Below are positions 51,974 through 60,994 of a stretch of 64,000 nucleotides of DNA, piece by piece (positions within the stretch are counted from its first letter, which is position 1; each line of letters starts with the position of its first letter). The stretch is from Runella zeae DSM 19591. GTDB taxonomy: Bacteria > Bacteroidota > Bacteroidia > Cytophagales > Spirosomataceae. Location of the stretch: positions 36,278 to 100,277 of the forward strand of contig NZ_AUIF01000045.1 of NCBI RefSeq assembly GCF_000423565.1, given 5' to 3'. The position numbers and the translations under genes were made by a program. A model generated the notes under the pieces. It searched no databases. It had not been told where the DNA came from and saw only the letters and a program-made list of their open reading frames with translations.

Positions 51974-52217
51974 AAGGCTTGCGGGGCTGTTTATGCAACC
52001 AGAAGCCATTGCCGTCATCATCGGCATAAGTAGTGAAGACTTTTGGGAAGAACTCTATGATACCGAATCCCCCATTTACATTCACTATTACCGAGGTAAG
52101 TACAAAAGCGAAGCTGAACTGAGACAGGCCATTGTAAAATTAGCCAAACAAGGAAGCAGCCCCGCTCAGGGCATGGCCATCAAATTTTTGAATGAAATCA
52201 AGACGGAAGAAGCATGA
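51945..52217 (+). CDS. Putative terminase small subunit
   Basis: A 90-residue helical protein with a helix-turn-helix-like first half (LNEIERLAGLFMQPEAIAVI). It lies two genes before the large terminase and overlaps the PLD gene by 29 bases. Small terminases are short HTH proteins in this position; the assignment is by position and size only. Confidence 0.5.
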   Translation: MNQETLNEIERLAGLFMQPEAIAVIIGISSEDFWEELYDTESPIYIHYYRGKYKSEAELRQAIVKLAKQGSSPAQGMAIKFLNEIKTEEA

Positions 52218-52801
52218 GTCTGGAAAAATTTGAACTTGAAGAAACCTTTGAAGAACTCAAGCGAGCTGAACTTGAGGAAGGCTACCAACTGCCTAGTAAA
52301 TTAGCCGACGAAGCCCGGCTCGTCAGTGCCGCCATGAACATCATGGGAGAAAAAAGAGCTTTGTACTGGCAGGATAAACGCATCATCAAAGAGATGATGA
52401 TTCGGTGTTTATGTGACGAAAAAAAAGCCCGAAAGTCACTTCGGTTTGCCAAACAATTACTGGTTTTTCTAAACCCCGTCAATCAAGAGCTTGAAAAAAT
52501 CCGGCTGATTGATTCTATCAAAACCAATGCCATGAAATCCTCAGTTGCCAACACTGCTAAGGATAGGCAAGTAATCAGTGCCGAACACAAAAACCTAATC
52601 AAACTGTTGGGTTTGGACAAAGAGCAACCGGAACAAAATTCCGCTGGTCTCCACGTCATCATCATCAATCACGACCCAAGCCTACTAGGAGGACAAAAAC
52701 GGCCTAATTTGTTACAAGACATTGCCAAAGAACTCCGTAAGATTGAGAAGCAGCAAGAAACTGATTTTACCGACTTTGAAATGATTGACGATGAGGATTG
52801 A
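52214..52801 (+). CDS. Phage protein upstream of terminase, unknown function
   Basis: A 195-residue charged helical protein (ELEETFEELKRAELEEGY) with a KKARKSLRFAKQLLVFLN stretch. It overlaps the previous gene by 4 bases and terminase by 11. It could be a packaging cofactor or part of the small terminase; no motif recognised. Confidence 0.58.
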   Translation: MSLEKFELEETFEELKRAELEEGYQLPSKLADEARLVSAAMNIMGEKRALYWQDKRIIKEMMIRCLCDEKKARKSLRFAKQLLVFLNPVNQELEKIRLIDSIKTNAMKSSVANTAKDRQVISAEHKNLIKLLGLDKEQPEQNSAGLHVIIINHDPSLLGGQKRPNLLQDIAKELRKIEKQQETDFTDFEMIDDED

Positions 52802-54524
52802 AAACAAGGATTTTGAAGAAATTATTCACTGGAATAAACAATCATCCATTACCTTAGGACAATTGACGGATGATGTATTCGTCCCTTCAGAAGTAAATTT
52901 CCAAGTTCAGCACAGAACCGAATCCCAAATCAAAATGGCCTTTGTAGATGCCAATGAATCCACCTTGGTCATGCCTCGTGGAACGGGCAAAACGGAGTAC
53001 ATTCACGCCTATCGCTCGTTTAAGTGCATGACCCGAATGCCAGGAGCAAGGGGCGGGTTTGTAGGGCGCTCGTATGCCAAGCTGATGGAAAATATCTTGC
53101 CTGGTCTTATCAAGGGTTGGAAAGCATTGGGATGGCGTCGCAACGAACATTACTGGGTAAAAGAAAAGCCCCCTAAAAGCCTCGAAATACCTGCACCCTA
53201 CGGCGAATCACTAGACTCTAGCCACAGCATATTTTGCTACACTGGAGCGGCCATGAGCATGATTAGTCAAGACCGCAAGGGAAGTGCCAATTCGATGACT
53301 TTGCATTGGGTTCAAGGCGATGAGCTTAAGTTTCTCGACCGTAATAGCATCGATACCGAGTTGAGGCAAGCCAACCGTGGCGACACCCACCTTGAGTTCT
53401 CTCATCTCCCCGAATTCCACAGTTGGTTATGGACAACCGATATGCCTACTTCTAGGGAGGGTATGTGGATACTGGAGCAAGAAAAGAAAATGCAACCTGA
53501 TAGGGTGCAATTGCTGCTTGATATACAGGTGGAGCGTTATGAACTTGTAGAAAAACTCATGCTCGCGGATGTTTCACGTCGCAAAGGGATTCTTGATAAA
53601 ATTGCCCAGTTGGATAAGTATTGGGATGCAATCAGAGCGCATACGTTTTGGTACCACGAACCCCAAGGCCATGACAACATCGATGGTTTTGGCAAGAAAC
53701 AAATCCTTGACCTCAAGCGTACCCTACCGACCTTTATCTTTAGAACTTCTATTCTTAACAAAAGGCCATACCTGTCTGAAAATGCTTTTTATCCTGACCT
53801 CAAAGACCGCTTGCACTGTTATGACGCCACCGATGAGGGCTACATTGATAGGAACTTAGATGCTATCTTAGACAGGGATATGAAGTTAGATGATTGTCGC
53901 AAGGATGCTGATTTAGATACTAACTTACCCCTTCATATTGCCCTTGATTATGGCTCTAGTTTCAACGCCCTATGTGTAGGGCAGATTCAAAAGAACCGTC
54001 TTTTGTTTGTCAATGCCATGTATGTCAAACACCCCCAAAGACTAGCCCATTTAATAACCAATTTCGTCAACTATTACCGATTCCACCCTACCAAGACCGT
54101 TATCTTTCATTATGACCACACCGCATTCCAAGGGAGTAATGCACTGATTGATATTAAATACGCTGATGAAGTAATCGGACTACTGAAGGCTGCCCACTGG
54201 AACGTTATCAAGAATTACATTGGGCACACGCCCTCACCTGAAACACGCTATGAAGATTGGGGAAAATCATTTAAAGGGACTGACCCAAGCGTTTACCCTG
54301 TGCTATTTAATAGGGACAACTGCGAATATTTATTGACTGCGATGCGGTTGACGTCTTTGAAAGAAGGTTCTAAAAATTATCAAAAGGATAAGACCGACGA
54401 AAGAAACCCCAACGTTGACCAGCTAGAAACTACCCACTTTCCCGACGCCGCCGACACCCTACTACTAGGTACGAAGTTTTTTAAGCGGAAAAGTAAAGGT
54501 TTGGATTTTGACGTGGCCGCCTGA
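52791..54524 (+). CDS. terL: Phage terminase large subunit
   Basis: A 577-residue packaging motor. Walker A motif PRGTGKT (62-68), with LHWVQGDELKFLD as the likely Walker B region. Nuclease domain in the second half: IALDYGSSFNALCVGQ, VIFHYDHTAF, and DAADTLLLGTKFF near the end, with acidic residues for metal binding. ATG at 52791 is preferred over the TTG at 52785. It cuts concatemeric DNA and drives it into the procapsid. Unusually it lies after the capsid genes. Confidence 0.9.
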   Translation: MRIENKDFEEIIHWNKQSSITLGQLTDDVFVPSEVNFQVQHRTESQIKMAFVDANESTLVMPRGTGKTEYIHAYRSFKCMTRMPGARGGFVGRSYAKLMENILPGLIKGWKALGWRRNEHYWVKEKPPKSLEIPAPYGESLDSSHSIFCYTGAAMSMISQDRKGSANSMTLHWVQGDELKFLDRNSIDTELRQANRGDTHLEFSHLPEFHSWLWTTDMPTSREGMWILEQEKKMQPDRVQLLLDIQVERYELVEKLMLADVSRRKGILDKIAQLDKYWDAIRAHTFWYHEPQGHDNIDGFGKKQILDLKRTLPTFIFRTSILNKRPYLSENAFYPDLKDRLHCYDATDEGYIDRNLDAILDRDMKLDDCRKDADLDTNLPLHIALDYGSSFNALCVGQIQKNRLLFVNAMYVKHPQRLAHLITNFVNYYRFHPTKTVIFHYDHTAFQGSNALIDIKYADEVIGLLKAAHWNVIKNYIGHTPSPETRYEDWGKSFKGTDPSVYPVLFNRDNCEYLLTAMRLTSLKEGSKNYQKDKTDERNPNVDQLETTHFPDAADTLLLGTKFFKRKSKGLDFDVAA

Positions 54525-54776
54525 CCTGTTTTTTTGTCCCCCCCTATCACATACCGCCGACAATCCCCCCCCTGCAATTGCACTTTTTCTCAGTGCGTTG
54601 GGGGGGACTTCGTCCTAAAGAGCATTTATAAAGATGAAAAAATCTTTATAAATGGTTGAAAATGACCTGTTTTTGCACAAAAAAATTGCATCTTTTTTTG
54701 TGCAAATGGTTGCAAAATATAGAGAAAATCACTATTTTAGTATTGGTAATCAACCACTTAACAAATTTAAAGAACA
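54525..54776. other. Spacer with three consecutive inverted repeats
   Basis: After the terminase stop come a C-rich to G-rich pair (CCCCCCC near 54573 and GGGGGGG near 54600), a perfect 12-base pair ATTTATAAAGAT / ATCTTTATAAAT (54624-54635 and 54642-54653), and a perfect 14-base pair TTTGCACAAAAAAA / TTTTTTTGTGCAAA (54672-54685 and 54693-54706). The last may end transcription. The first may be a repeat boundary of the following cargo block. Confidence 0.65.
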
Positions 54777-54779
54777 ATG
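54756..54779 (+). repeat. Leader repeat copy 1
   Basis: ACTTAACAAATTTAAAG leads into the ArdC-like gene's ATG (54777). Related copies precede the genes at 55717 and 55997 and one occurs at 56711-56730. Confidence 0.6.
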
Positions 54780-55673
54780 AAAAGCACAGTTATCTTTGAA
54801 GAGATAACCAGAAAGGTTATTGCTTCACTTGAACAAGGTCATGCCCCTTGGCGCAAAACTTGGAAGTTCACAGGCATTCCGCCCCAGAACCATTTTAGCG
54901 GCCACGTCTACAGGGGAATTAATTCACTTTTATTCAACATGGAAGATTTGCAAACCCCTTATTTTGGGACGTTTGAACAAATCACCAAGGCAGGAGGGCG
55001 AATCAAAAAAGGCAGTAAAGCCTTTAACGTTTACTTTAATGACCTACTTATCTATGACAAAAACGGCAAAAGGGTAAAAGAGGAAACGTTTAAACAAATG
55101 ACCAAAACGCAACGCGAAGAATGTCGAAGGATTAAGTTTATCCGCCAATGGCCTGTTTTTAATATGGGATGCGTCGAAGGTATCCCCGTCAAACCTTCTG
55201 TTTTAGAAGGAGAGTTTACCCCTCATGAACGTATAGCGCAATGCGAACAGTTTATAAAGGGAGTCCCTAAACCTCCTACCATTAAAGAGAGTTTACACTC
55301 ACGGGCTTTTTATGCACCGCTTTTAGATACTATCCAAATCCCCCTTATTCAACAATTTGAAAGCCCTGAATTTTATTACTCCATTTTGATTCATGAGCTT
55401 GCCCACTCCACGGGACACCCTGACCGCTTAAACCGTTCTACCTTGGTAGAATATGCCCCTTTTGGCTCACAAACCTACAGTAAAGAGGAGCTTTGCGCCG
55501 AAATTACGACTTGTTTTGCCTGTAACTATCTAGGAATAGATACCCCACAACTCCAAACCAACTCTCAAGCCTATATCAAAGGATGGCTTGGCAAATTGCA
55601 CGATGACCCCAAATTTGTTTGGGAGGCTGCCGTATTAGCCCAACGTGCTTTTGAATACCTAACCGCGCACTAA
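54777..55673 (+). CDS. ardC-like: ArdC-like anti-restriction protein (ssDNA-binding plus zincin domain)
   Basis: A 298-residue two-domain protein. Residues ~1-130 form the ArdC N-terminal single-stranded DNA-binding domain (GHAPWRKTWKF, GHVYRGINSLLF, GSKAFNVYFND). The C-terminal part has a zinc metallopeptidase motif HELAH (206-210) plus STGHPDRLNR, as in the MPTase-PolyVal/zincin family. ArdC proteins shield incoming DNA from restriction. It opens the cargo block between terminase and portal. Confidence 0.9.
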   Translation: MKSTVIFEEITRKVIASLEQGHAPWRKTWKFTGIPPQNHFSGHVYRGINSLLFNMEDLQTPYFGTFEQITKAGGRIKKGSKAFNVYFNDLLIYDKNGKRVKEETFKQMTKTQREECRRIKFIRQWPVFNMGCVEGIPVKPSVLEGEFTPHERIAQCEQFIKGVPKPPTIKESLHSRAFYAPLLDTIQIPLIQQFESPEFYYSILIHELAHSTGHPDRLNRSTLVEYAPFGSQTYSKEELCAEITTCFACNYLGIDTPQLQTNSQAYIKGWLGKLHDDPKFVWEAAVLAQRAFEYLTAH

Positions 55674-55694
55674 TTTTAGTGGTCATATATTAAT

Positions 55695-55719
55695 TTACTT
55701 AACAAATTTTAAAGCAATG
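55695..55719 (+). repeat. Leader repeat copy 2
   Basis: TTACTTAACAAATTTTAAAG runs to the ATG of the gene at 55717. Very similar to the copy at 54756 and that before 55997. Confidence 0.6.
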
Positions 55720-55959
55720 AGCATCCATTTAATCCCCTTGTTTTCGGTCGAAGGCCAAAAACAAGAGGCCATCAAAGAACTGCGTAAACGCAACTATATG
55801 ATGGCCGTAGTCTACGAACTGGAGCAAGAACGCACCAGTAGAATCCAATACTCCTACCAAATTATAGAAGTTACCTCTATCCGCGTTGGGCAAGAATGGC
55901 AAGCTCCGCCCGGATGGATAGGCCGAGTAAGAGCCGTGATTTTCCCTTGGGAAGTATAA
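55717..55959 (+). CDS. Small cargo protein, unknown function
   Basis: An 80-residue protein (IHLIPLFSVEGQKQEAIKEL at the start, IGRVRAVIFPWEV at the end), with mixed beta and helix. No family recognised. It shares its leader with the neighbouring genes, which suggests common regulation in the cargo block. Confidence 0.58.
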   Translation: MSIHLIPLFSVEGQKQEAIKELRKRNYMMAVVYELEQERTSRIQYSYQIIEVTSIRVGQEWQAPPGWIGRVRAVIFPWEV

Positions 55960-55972
55960 CAAATATTATTCT

Positions 55973-55999
55973 TTACACTTAACAAATTTTAAAGCAATG
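55973..55999 (+). repeat. Leader repeat copy 3
   Basis: CACTTAACAAATTTTAAAG ends at the ATG of the gene at 55997, matching the copy before 55717 for 19 of the last 20 bases. Confidence 0.6.
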
Positions 56000-56365
56000 G
56001 CAGTACAACCAAAAACCCCACATAACAACGAAGAGGTAAAAAGCACCCTCAAAACTACGCCTGAATTACCGATGGATTTTTCTATGAAATTGAACGCTAT
56101 CAAACGGGCCGAGCAATTACATGATAACTTGCACCGCATGGAAATCACCAAAACCCTTTTGGAAAGCTTTAAACTAGAAGAATTAAACAATACCCACGCC
56201 CAACCCCATTTAACCATTAAGGATTCGGGATACAGTTCTATCGAGTTTAAAACCTCAAACTCGATAATCATTAAAGAGGTCATTACTTTTATTGGGGAAG
56301 TCGTAAACCAAAAAATACAGCATCTTAAAGATGAAATAGCCGCTTTTGAGCTACCCAAAATCTAG
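55997..56365 (+). CDS. Cargo protein, unknown function
   Basis: A 122-residue soluble protein (MDFSMKLNAIKRAEQLHDN helical, GYSSIEFKTSNSIIIKE beta) with a coiled-coil-like C terminus (FIGEVVNQKIQHLKDE). No family recognised. Last gene of the rightward cargo run. Confidence 0.58.
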   Translation: MAVQPKTPHNNEEVKSTLKTTPELPMDFSMKLNAIKRAEQLHDNLHRMEITKTLLESFKLEELNNTHAQPHLTIKDSGYSSIEFKTSNSIIIKEVITFIGEVVNQKIQHLKDEIAAFELPKI

Positions 56366-56724
56366 GTAAATCCTGCTTCTTTTTCTTTTAGCCCTTCCGT
56401 TTGCAGCCCGCTGTAAATGGTAGGGCTTTTTTTGTAGCGACTTCTTTCTTTGGTCGCCCAAAGAAAGAAGCAAAGAAAGGGCGCAACTCACAGCCCCACT
56501 CGCTAATATGGTGTGCTGAGATAAGTTGGCAGAAAAAACCAACAAATCTTCAGCACGGGTGCCCATTTGTACTTTTCTGTCATTTCGATCAATCCGGCTT
56601 CGCTCTGGCTTGTCTTCATTCCGCCAAAGTACAAACCAGCACTTTTGTACGTTTTGAACTGCTTCGCAAAAACAAAAAAGCCCGAAGGTAATACCAACGG
56701 GCTTTTCCAAATTACTTAACAAAT
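56366..56724. other. Spacer with hairpin, terminator and an extra leader copy
   Basis: CTTCTTTCTTTGG (56441-56453) pairs perfectly with CCAAAGAAAGAAG (56458-56470) around TCGC. AAAAGCCCG (56676-56684) pairs with CGGGCTTTT (56698-56706), a likely terminator for the convergent gene at 56725. ATTACTTAACAAATTTAAAG (56711-56730), a fourth copy of the leader, touches the end of that gene but leads into nothing on the plus strand. Confidence 0.6.
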
Positions 56725-56943
56725 TTAAAGATTTTTAGGAGGCTGCCATCGTGGATTAGTTACCAATCGATAGCCGGCCATCTTGAGATATTTCGTCATG
56801 GTGTCTAGCTTCAGTGTACCTTTCTCCAACCGTGCTTTGAGAGAAAGACGCGTACTATCATTTCCTCCCATCTTTACCCACCTGTACCTACTTCTTACGA
56901 GCGAACGAAACGCTTCTTCTGTAGTCATTGAAGCCATATACAA
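56725..56943 (-). CDS. Small putative DNA-binding protein
   Basis: A 72-residue protein, basic, with a helix-turn-helix-like stretch (STRLSLKARLEKGTLKLDTM). Similar small proteins occur in Bacteroidota mobile DNA with an HTH-like RLKKGT-type core. The start could be at 56943 or three to five codons downstream. It faces the cargo genes and may regulate them. Confidence 0.6.
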   Translation of the reverse strand: MYMASMTTEEAFRSLVRSRYRWVKMGGNDSTRLSLKARLEKGTLKLDTMTKYLKMAGYRLVTNPRWQPPKNL

Positions 56944-57009
56944 AGATACAAAAAATGCCTTGTTTTCCTTTCAGCTGGGTAAAAATCCTTGCTTTTTGCG
57001 AACAAAAAA

Positions 57010-57270
57010 ATGATGCTAAAAAGCAAAGATGTTGAACAACTTATCAAAGAAAAATTGGCATCAGGCAGACCCAAACCTTTTTCTATTCTTTGGCTCAGTT
57101 ACGACAAACAGCGAGATACCGCCGGACGAGTGATGAAAATGGACAGAGCGGTATTGGTGAGTCATTATACCAAGGAGCGTATCATCAAAATCACTCCTTA
57201 CGGCCTAAATGCTATTACCTCCGTTCATTATGACCTTATCTTATATCTTAACGAAACACCTACTACATGA
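57010..57270 (+). CDS. Small phage protein before the portal, unknown function
   Basis: An 86-residue protein from ATG at 57010 (MMLKSKDVEQLIKEKLASG; a second ATG follows immediately). It resembles regulators in size and charge but has no known motif. Its end overlaps the portal start by 4 bases, which shows it belongs to the phage structural unit and not to the cargo. Confidence 0.58.
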   Translation: MMLKSKDVEQLIKEKLASGRPKPFSILWLSYDKQRDTAGRVMKMDRAVLVSHYTKERIIKITPYGLNAITSVHYDLILYLNETPTT

Positions 57271-58634
57271 GTAATATAGAATATTTCCCTGGGCAAGATT
57301 ATGATGTGGCCATTCTCAAAGAAAGTGGGGTTAGTGTATTTTTCAAAAATTCGTCTCCTAGTACGCGCCCCGGCACCACTCCCACGATGCCCATTGTAGA
57401 TCCATATTATCCTCGAATTATGGATGATGTAGAACACTGGGGAGAGGCTAACGATTTTCCCCAGCGGGTTATTGAGTTGTATTCCAAGGATCCTATCATC
57501 CCAAAGACCTTAGATCGGTTGGCGACCAAAATAATCGGCAATGGGCTAATGGCCGTAGAAGTAATCAATACAAATACTGACGGTACCGAAGTCTACAAAT
57601 CTATCGCTGACCGTGAGATTAAAGATTTCTTGAATGACCCAAGTTTTGCCAAGTACCTGCGCGAGACTGCGGTAGATTTATCTTGGTTTTTCAACGGTTG
57701 GAGCGAATTGATTCTTTCAGAAAACCGAAAACGTATCACGTCCATTATTCATCAAGAAGCTGCTTATGGCCGATGGTCTAAACAAGACATAAAATCGGGA
57801 CGCTGCGAGTTTGTGTTGTTAAACGCCAATTGGCCCGATGTACATTTTAAGGATCCTTATACCAAAAAACTGAAAGCCATTGACCCTTATTGGTTCAATA
57901 ATCCTGAAGTCATCGCCAATGACAGTAGGTATAACTACATCTATCCAGTGAGTTATCCCACTCCGGGCAAAACCTTCTATCAGTTAGCGCACCACGACAG
58001 TATACGTACGAGTGGATGGCTTGAAGTGCATTTGGCCATTCCTAAGTTCAAAAAGTACTTAATGGAAAACCAAATGACTATCAAGTACCACTGGAAGGTA
58101 GACGAAAGATATTGGGAGCATCGATACGGCGACCGCTGGGAGAAAGGATCTAAGGAGGAGCGGCAAAGTATTCGTTTAGAATGGTTGAAGGAAATGGACA
58201 CTAAACTAGCCAACATTACCAAAACGGGTAATTCAATCACCACTCCTAAATTTTGGGATGAGGTAAAGGGACAGTACCAAGAATACATTGAACTTGATTT
58301 TGTACCAGATCCTAAACTCGATGGCAAATATCTGGAGGACAATGTAGAGGCCGCCGCCAATATCTTTTATGCCTTGGGCGAGGATCCTACTACCGCCGGA
58401 TTTATGGGAACTACCAAAGGCTCACAAAGTTCGGGAGGAAGCAACAAGCGTGAAGCATGGTTGATTGCCATTGCCCTTTTGAAGCCCTACCGAGATGCGC
58501 TACTCGAACCTTTGCATTTTGTAGCTAAATATAATGGTTGGCTACGGCGCTACCCTGATTTGAAGTTTATCTTCAAAGATACCATTCTGACTACTTTAAA
58601 TACTGGAAAATCAACCGAATCAATCGTATCCTAA
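57267..58634 (+). CDS. Phage portal protein (likely)
   Basis: A 455-residue protein with typical portal features: an N-terminal arm, KDPIIPKTLDRLATKIIGNG, FFNGWSELILSENRKR (wing), a long helical stem (~255-330) and a C-terminal crown (EDNVEAAANIFYALGEDPTTAGFM). Portals form the dodecameric channel for DNA entry. It follows the small gene by a 4-base overlap and precedes a connector gene. The call is by size, motif shape and context. Confidence 0.78.
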   Translation: MSNIEYFPGQDYDVAILKESGVSVFFKNSSPSTRPGTTPTMPIVDPYYPRIMDDVEHWGEANDFPQRVIELYSKDPIIPKTLDRLATKIIGNGLMAVEVINTNTDGTEVYKSIADREIKDFLNDPSFAKYLRETAVDLSWFFNGWSELILSENRKRITSIIHQEAAYGRWSKQDIKSGRCEFVLLNANWPDVHFKDPYTKKLKAIDPYWFNNPEVIANDSRYNYIYPVSYPTPGKTFYQLAHHDSIRTSGWLEVHLAIPKFKKYLMENQMTIKYHWKVDERYWEHRYGDRWEKGSKEERQSIRLEWLKEMDTKLANITKTGNSITTPKFWDEVKGQYQEYIELDFVPDPKLDGKYLEDNVEAAANIFYALGEDPTTAGFMGTTKGSQSSGGSNKREAWLIAIALLKPYRDALLEPLHFVAKYNGWLRRYPDLKFIFKDTILTTLNTGKSTESIVS

Positions 58635-59584
58635 TGGCTCTCTTCAAAAATATTGATGATGTATATAAACATGTGGGCTTTAATCTCTCTTTTGAGTTCA
58701 CGGACATTGCGCCTTATTTAGAGGATGTGGAGGCAGGCGAACTTATACAATTCGTGGGGATTGGATTGTACGATAGAATTAACAATAAACTTGCATCTGA
58801 CAACCCCTCGCTCTCAGAAATTGAACAAAAATGCCTTGATTTAATGCGTCGATATGTGTCTAGGTTAGCTACGGTCAAATGGCTACCAATGGGACAAGTA
58901 CAGTTTGGGAGAGATGGTATCACCACCGTAGGGAAATCCGAAAGTAGAACCGCCGCTTATGATCAGCAAATTGAAAGAATAGCTTTTTCACTATTGGAAC
59001 TAGCGGCCAGTAGCCTAGAGCGGCTCTTAAGTTGGCTTGAAACCACTAACTCACTGACAGCCCTTACAGAATACACAAACGCTCCTCAGCGTATCGCTAA
59101 CAATAAGCTTTACATCAAAAGTGCCGTAGAGTTCTCAGCGTACTATTCAATCTTGGATAATGCTCTCACCTTTCACGCTCTTAAACCCACTATTTCCCGG
59201 ATTGAAACACAAATGGTGATGCCTCTTTTGGGAGATATGTACGAAACACTGAAGGGGCAAATTTCGGAGCCGCTTCAAATAAAATTGCGAGAAACGGTTA
59301 AATACTACATTGCTTTTCAAACCGTGGCGGAGGTTATTGAACTAGAACAAAGTATCCAACTCAATGCTAATGGTTTGAGGGTATATTATGGCTCACAATA
59401 CATCAATGCCAAATACTTTATGCCTCCTTCAGAGGCTCAACGGCTCGTATCGATGCAAGCTGCCCAGCGCCGAGCCGCCATGTATTGGACACAAATAACC
59501 ACCCTCCTCAATGAAATAAACGGAGTAGTCGAAGCTGCTCCCGTGGTATGGATTGTAAGCACAGATAAGATTGTCGGATTTTAA
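58634..59584 (+). CDS. Phage connector or head-tail protein, unknown role
   Basis: A 316-residue mostly helical protein (LEDVEAGELIQFVGIGLYD, LLELAASSLERLLSWLE) with a C-terminal helical half. It overlaps the portal stop by one base. Bacteroidota phages have proteins of this type after the portal; I cannot place it in a characterised family. Likely a head-tail connector. Confidence 0.6.
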   Translation: MALFKNIDDVYKHVGFNLSFEFTDIAPYLEDVEAGELIQFVGIGLYDRINNKLASDNPSLSEIEQKCLDLMRRYVSRLATVKWLPMGQVQFGRDGITTVGKSESRTAAYDQQIERIAFSLLELAASSLERLLSWLETTNSLTALTEYTNAPQRIANNKLYIKSAVEFSAYYSILDNALTFHALKPTISRIETQMVMPLLGDMYETLKGQISEPLQIKLRETVKYYIAFQTVAEVIELEQSIQLNANGLRVYYGSQYINAKYFMPPSEAQRLVSMQAAQRRAAMYWTQITTLLNEINGVVEAAPVVWIVSTDKIVGF

Positions 59585-59594
59585 ATAAATCAAA

Positions 59595-60425
59595 ATGAAA
59601 CCTCACGTCATCGAACTCAACATAAACAACAATCTACATCGATACACCGGGCCACGATGCTGGAATGATTTAAGCAAAAAACAGTATGAAAAGCTTTTTA
59701 AAGTAGGTAATGTTTTGACTGACAAACCCCATTCTTTGTTTGCCCTTCCAGAAATACTCTTCAAAATTCCGCCTACTATGCTTAATTATCTTTTTGACAA
59801 GGATGCCATGTCAAGCATAGGAATCATTGGGGAGGATGATCAAGATGCTACGATTCAACTAGGAAATAGTTTATTAGAACTCTGTCAAAATGTAGCCCGA
59901 AGCCAAGCCCCTGACAAATGGTTTTTAGACTGCTTTAAACACAAAGAAGCTACCTTTTGGGGTCCACAAGATCGCTTAGCGAACCTTGACTTTGAAGAGT
60001 TTTGGTTTACTGAAGCAGCTTATGAGTCTGGCAACTACGATGAGCTAGTCTCTATTTTGTACTGTGCAAATGGTAAAAAGATACGAGCTCCTTTTTCTGA
60101 AAAGAGAGTAATACAGTCTGAAAAGTTTGCAAAGTCTTTAAGTACTCTCGAAAAACAGATGATTGCATTCAACTACGAAGGCTGTAGATTGAGTTTCCGT
60201 ACTCCTTTTCCTAACGTATTTAAAACCCAAACAGAGGCCCAGAAAAAGAAGAGCAACTCTTCCAGCTCCTGGCTTCAGATTGCTATCGGTATGGCCGAAG
60301 ATAAGTCCTTAGAGTTTGAAAGCCTGAAGCGACAAAATCTGCTCGTAGCCCTGCAAATGCTTGAAAGTAAAATAGTCAAAGCGAAGGAACTTCAAAAGAA
60401 GCTCAAAAACACCCCAAAACACTGA
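59595..60425 (+). CDS. Phage structural protein, unknown role
   Basis: A 276-residue protein starting MKPHVIELNINNNLHRYTG, with helical segments and a lysine-rich C terminus (KIVKAKELQKKLKNTPKH). No family recognised. Its position after the connector suits a tail-completion or chaperone protein. Confidence 0.58.
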   Translation: MKPHVIELNINNNLHRYTGPRCWNDLSKKQYEKLFKVGNVLTDKPHSLFALPEILFKIPPTMLNYLFDKDAMSSIGIIGEDDQDATIQLGNSLLELCQNVARSQAPDKWFLDCFKHKEATFWGPQDRLANLDFEEFWFTEAAYESGNYDELVSILYCANGKKIRAPFSEKRVIQSEKFAKSLSTLEKQMIAFNYEGCRLSFRTPFPNVFKTQTEAQKKKSNSSSSWLQIAIGMAEDKSLEFESLKRQNLLVALQMLESKIVKAKELQKKLKNTPKH

Positions 60426-60426
60426 T

Positions 60427-60954
60427 ATGATTGCTGATACTATTCTTGATTTTTATATTGACTATTTTCAAGACCTTGCCACGGTTTTGTATAGTCATGC
60501 AAGTACATCGCCTCGTTTTTTTCTGGCGTCCAAGGATATGAACTATAGTGAATTCACCGCCGCCTTACGGCGCATCGTCAAAGGGAAACATATGATTTTA
60601 TTTGTACCAGACGATGAAATACAGCTCTCAATGGACAACCCCCGTGGTGTTATTAGAGGAAGCTTCGCTATCGTTGATATTTTTGAACAAGGCAACCCTT
60701 CAAACATTGTTAAGAAACAAAAAGAGTGCAGAAATGAGGTAAGGGCTATTTTGATGCGCATGAAACGGGAATCAAACGTATGTTTCCCTGAAGCAAATGA
60801 GCCCGGAAGCTTGTTTCAAAATCACATTAAAAATTTATCGAACTCAAACGGCAACGCTACTCCCGTCATTGATAATATCATTACGGGTTGGGAGTGTGAG
60901 TTCGAATGGAAGTTTGAAGAAAATATCAATTTCGGTACTGACGCTTTCGCTTAG
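60427..60954 (+). CDS. Phage structural protein, unknown role
   Basis: A 175-residue protein starting one base after the previous stop. ATILDFYIDYFQDL is helical, and the C terminus (WECEFEWKFEENINFGTDAF) is aromatic and acidic. No family recognised. Likely head-tail or tail terminator. Confidence 0.58.
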   Translation: MIADTILDFYIDYFQDLATVLYSHASTSPRFFLASKDMNYSEFTAALRRIVKGKHMILFVPDDEIQLSMDNPRGVIRGSFAIVDIFEQGNPSNIVKKQKECRNEVRAILMRMKRESNVCFPEANEPGSLFQNHIKNLSNSNGNATPVIDNIITGWECEFEWKFEENINFGTDAFA

Positions 60955-60994
60955 TTTCCTTCTTTTTTGTGACTTGTAAAAGCACTTTTGGGGA

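Noticed and set aside
56441..56510. Possible short protein from the CTTCTTTCTTTGG hairpin region
   Set aside because: The reading frame is created by the repeat (GRPKKEAKK) and has no independent start signal or family.
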